Source of the DNA: an uncultured Acidobacteriota bacterium
GTDB taxonomy: Bacteria; Acidobacteriota; Blastocatellia; Pyrinomonadales; Pyrinomonadaceae
Direction of reading: 5' to 3'
DNA length: 6,439 nt
Assembly: GCA_946480545.1 (NCBI GenBank)
Contig: CAMLKY010000124.1
Span: 1-6,439 of the forward strand
Position numbers and translations under genes: made by a program. This document shows positions 5,235 to 6,439 of the stretch, piece by piece. The notes under the pieces were generated by a model that saw nothing but the letters and a program-made list of their open reading frames with translations, was not told the origin of the DNA and searched no databases. Each line of letters begins with the position of its first letter. The stretch's first letter is position 1.

Positions 5235-5822
5235 ATGGCTGGTCCTCACGATAACCAAAAAAGCTCACGTGGCGAGGTAACGGAACTCCTCCACAAGTGG
5301 CAAGCCGGCGACGCCTCGGCGCTCAACACGCTGCTGCCGATCGTTTACCGAGAGCTGCGCAGGATCGCCGACGGATACCTGAGGCGCGAATCGTCGGGGC
5401 ATACCCTGCAGGCGACGGCACTCGTCAACGAGGCGTACATGCGGCTGGTAAAGGCACAGGGGCTCGAGTGGCAAAACCGCGAACAATTCTTTGCGATCTC
5501 GGCGAATCTGATGAGGCAGATCCTCGTGGATCATGCTCGGCGCACATCGGCGGCAAAACGCGGCGGACATTCCCCCGCGATCACGCTCGACGAAAATCTG
5601 GGGGTGAAGAACGACTGTGACGAGGATCTCCTGATCCTCGACGCTGCCCTCACGAAGCTTGCCGATATCGATCCGTTCGCGGCGCGCGTCGTCGAGCTTC
5701 GGTACTTCACGGGTCTCACGATCGAAGAGACCGCGCGCGCGCTAGATACGTCGCCGATGACCGTGAAACGCGAATGGACCACTGCCAGGCTCTGGCTTCA
5801 CCGAGAGATCACCGGCGCGTGA
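5235..5822 (+). CDS. ECF-type RNA polymerase sigma factor (TIGR02999/Sigma70_ECF, ECF43-like)
   Basis: 195 residues from the ATG at 5235 (MAGPHDNQ). The frame is open further upstream to 5037, but that stretch lacks family character and crosses the promoter region. Region 2 spans about residues 14-110: a helix with WQAGD and LL.IVYRELRRIA, then TLQATALVNEAYMRL (region 2.2), FFAISANLMRQILVDHARR (2.3-2.4) and AAKRGG. Region 4 spans about 136-190: A-R-V-V-E-L-R-Y-F-T-G-L-T-I-E-E-T-A-R-A-L and a recognition helix beginning SPMTVKREW. It directs RNA polymerase to alternative promoters. The acidic DAED-type stretch that normally precedes LVQE in ECF factors reads QATA (Q59-A62), with a threonine at 61; such loss is known for kinase-dependent ECF43 factors. 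A kinase gene follows after 74 bases. No anti-sigma gene is visible. The preceding Shine-Dalgarno is weak (AGGG at about 5226-5229). Confidence 0.92.
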   Translation: MAGPHDNQKSSRGEVTELLHKWQAGDASALNTLLPIVYRELRRIADGYLRRESSGHTLQATALVNEAYMRLVKAQGLEWQNREQFFAISANLMRQILVDHARRTSAAKRGGHSPAITLDENLGVKNDCDEDLLILDAALTKLADIDPFAARVVELRYFTGLTIEETARALDTSPMTVKREWTTARLWLHREITGA

Positions 5823-5896
5823 TGCGGCACATGGTCCGATCCGGGCGTAAATATCGCATTAGTAGATGAAACTTTGTCCCCGTGGCAGAAATACTC

Positions 5897-6439
5897 ATGG
5901 ACTCGTCTCAGTGGCAGCAGGTCAAATCTATCGTTCAGGAGGCGCTTGATCATCCGCCCGATCAACGGGCCGACGTGATTGCGCGGCTGAGCGCCGGCAA
6001 CCGGGCCATATCGGACGAGGTGATCGCGCTGCTCAATTCCGAACAGTCTCTGGGTGATTTCATTTCGCGCCCCGCATTCGTTCATCTCTTCGAAGCAGCG
6101 AACGTTTCCGACGAACTGACGATAGGCGACTGCCTAGGGCGTTACGAGATCGTCGGCGAGCTTGGCCGCGGCGGCATGGGAACGGTGTATTTGGCGCGGG
6201 ACGGTGAGCTCGATCGAAACGTCGCTCTCAAGATTCTTCCACGCGGATTAGGTGCGGATACAGATGCGGCATCACGGTTTCTTCGCGAGGCTCGGATAAT
6301 CTCTGCACTCAATCACCCGAACGTTCTTACAATTCATGAGATCGCGCACCATAACGGCGTAAATTTTATAGCCACGGAGTTCGTCGACGGTGTAACGGTC
6401 CGCCAGCGACTCGCCGGAGGGGCGTTATCGGTTGCGACG
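5897..6439 (+). CDS. Ser/Thr protein kinase (Hanks type), N-terminal part, cut by right edge
   Basis: 181 codons from the ATG at 5897 to the edge. An in-frame GTG at 5882 is an alternative start, and neither has a clear Shine-Dalgarno. Residues 1-50 form the leader typical of sigma-linked acidobacterial kinases (W6, Q8-V-K, E15-A-L, EVIALL). The kinase domain starts near R82-Y83: the glycine-rich loop LGRGGMGTVYLARD is at 89-102, the ATP-anchoring Lys is K112 (VALKIL), and the alpha-C Glu is E131 (FLREARIISALNHPN). The catalytic loop (HRD), DFG and any C-terminal sensory or membrane part lie outside the window. So far all required residues are present and an active kinase is expected. It follows the ECF sigma gene by 74 bases on the same strand, as in sigma/kinase pairs of Acidobacteriota and Planctomycetota, and probably acts on that sigma factor or its regulon. 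Confidence 0.92.
   Translation, partial: MDSSQWQQVKSIVQEALDHPPDQRADVIARLSAGNRAISDEVIALLNSEQSLGDFISRPAFVHLFEAANVSDELTIGDCLGRYEIVGELGRGGMGTVYLARDGELDRNVALKILPRGLGADTDAASRFLREARIISALNHPNVLTIHEIAHHNGVNFIATEFVDGVTVRQRLAGGALSVAT

Overview
This window most likely comes from an Acidobacteriota chromosome, possibly of the Blastocatellia/Pyrinomonadales kind. The evidence is the style of three genes rather than any marker: an ECF sigma factor of the TIGR02999/Sigma70_ECF type directly followed by a Ser/Thr kinase with the usual 'W..VK.I..EAL' N-terminus, a secreted 'TYQGRL' plus beta-propeller protein, and a small secreted protein with a carboxypeptidase-regulatory-like domain. The assignment is an inference.

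Layout: seven genes lie on the minus strand from about 5053 down to the left edge. In transcription order they are a secreted seven-bladed beta-propeller protein (5053-3773), a small secreted protein with a C-terminal beta-sandwich domain (3711-3205), a beta-class DNA methyltransferase (3161-2232), a first ExoIII-family nuclease (2136-1366), a small TPR protein (1341-910), a second ExoIII-family nuclease (913-143), and an unrecognised gene that starts with GTG at 146 and leaves the window. The last three are joined by 4-base overlaps (ATGA, GTGA), so at least these are translationally coupled. A long imperfect palindrome (about 2142-2216) sits between the methyltransferase and the first ExoIII gene and overlaps the latter's probable ribosome binding site.

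On the plus strand, an ECF sigma factor (5235-5822) and the N-terminal 181 residues of a Ser/Thr protein kinase (5897 to the right edge) diverge from the propeller gene. A 181-base intergenic region separates them and holds a good sigma70-like promoter candidate for the sigma gene.

Functionally there are three themes. The first is DNA modification and repair: a methyltransferase without a visible restriction enzyme, and two diverged ExoIII paralogues around a TPR gene. The second is two exported proteins of unknown role. The third is a sigma/kinase signalling pair in which the usual acidic DAED stretch of sigma region 2.2 is replaced by Q-A-T-A. This suggests a sigma factor switched on by threonine phosphorylation, as described for EcfP/PknT of Vibrio. 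All genes look intact except the two cut by the window edges; no RNA gene, insertion sequence or CRISPR array was seen.
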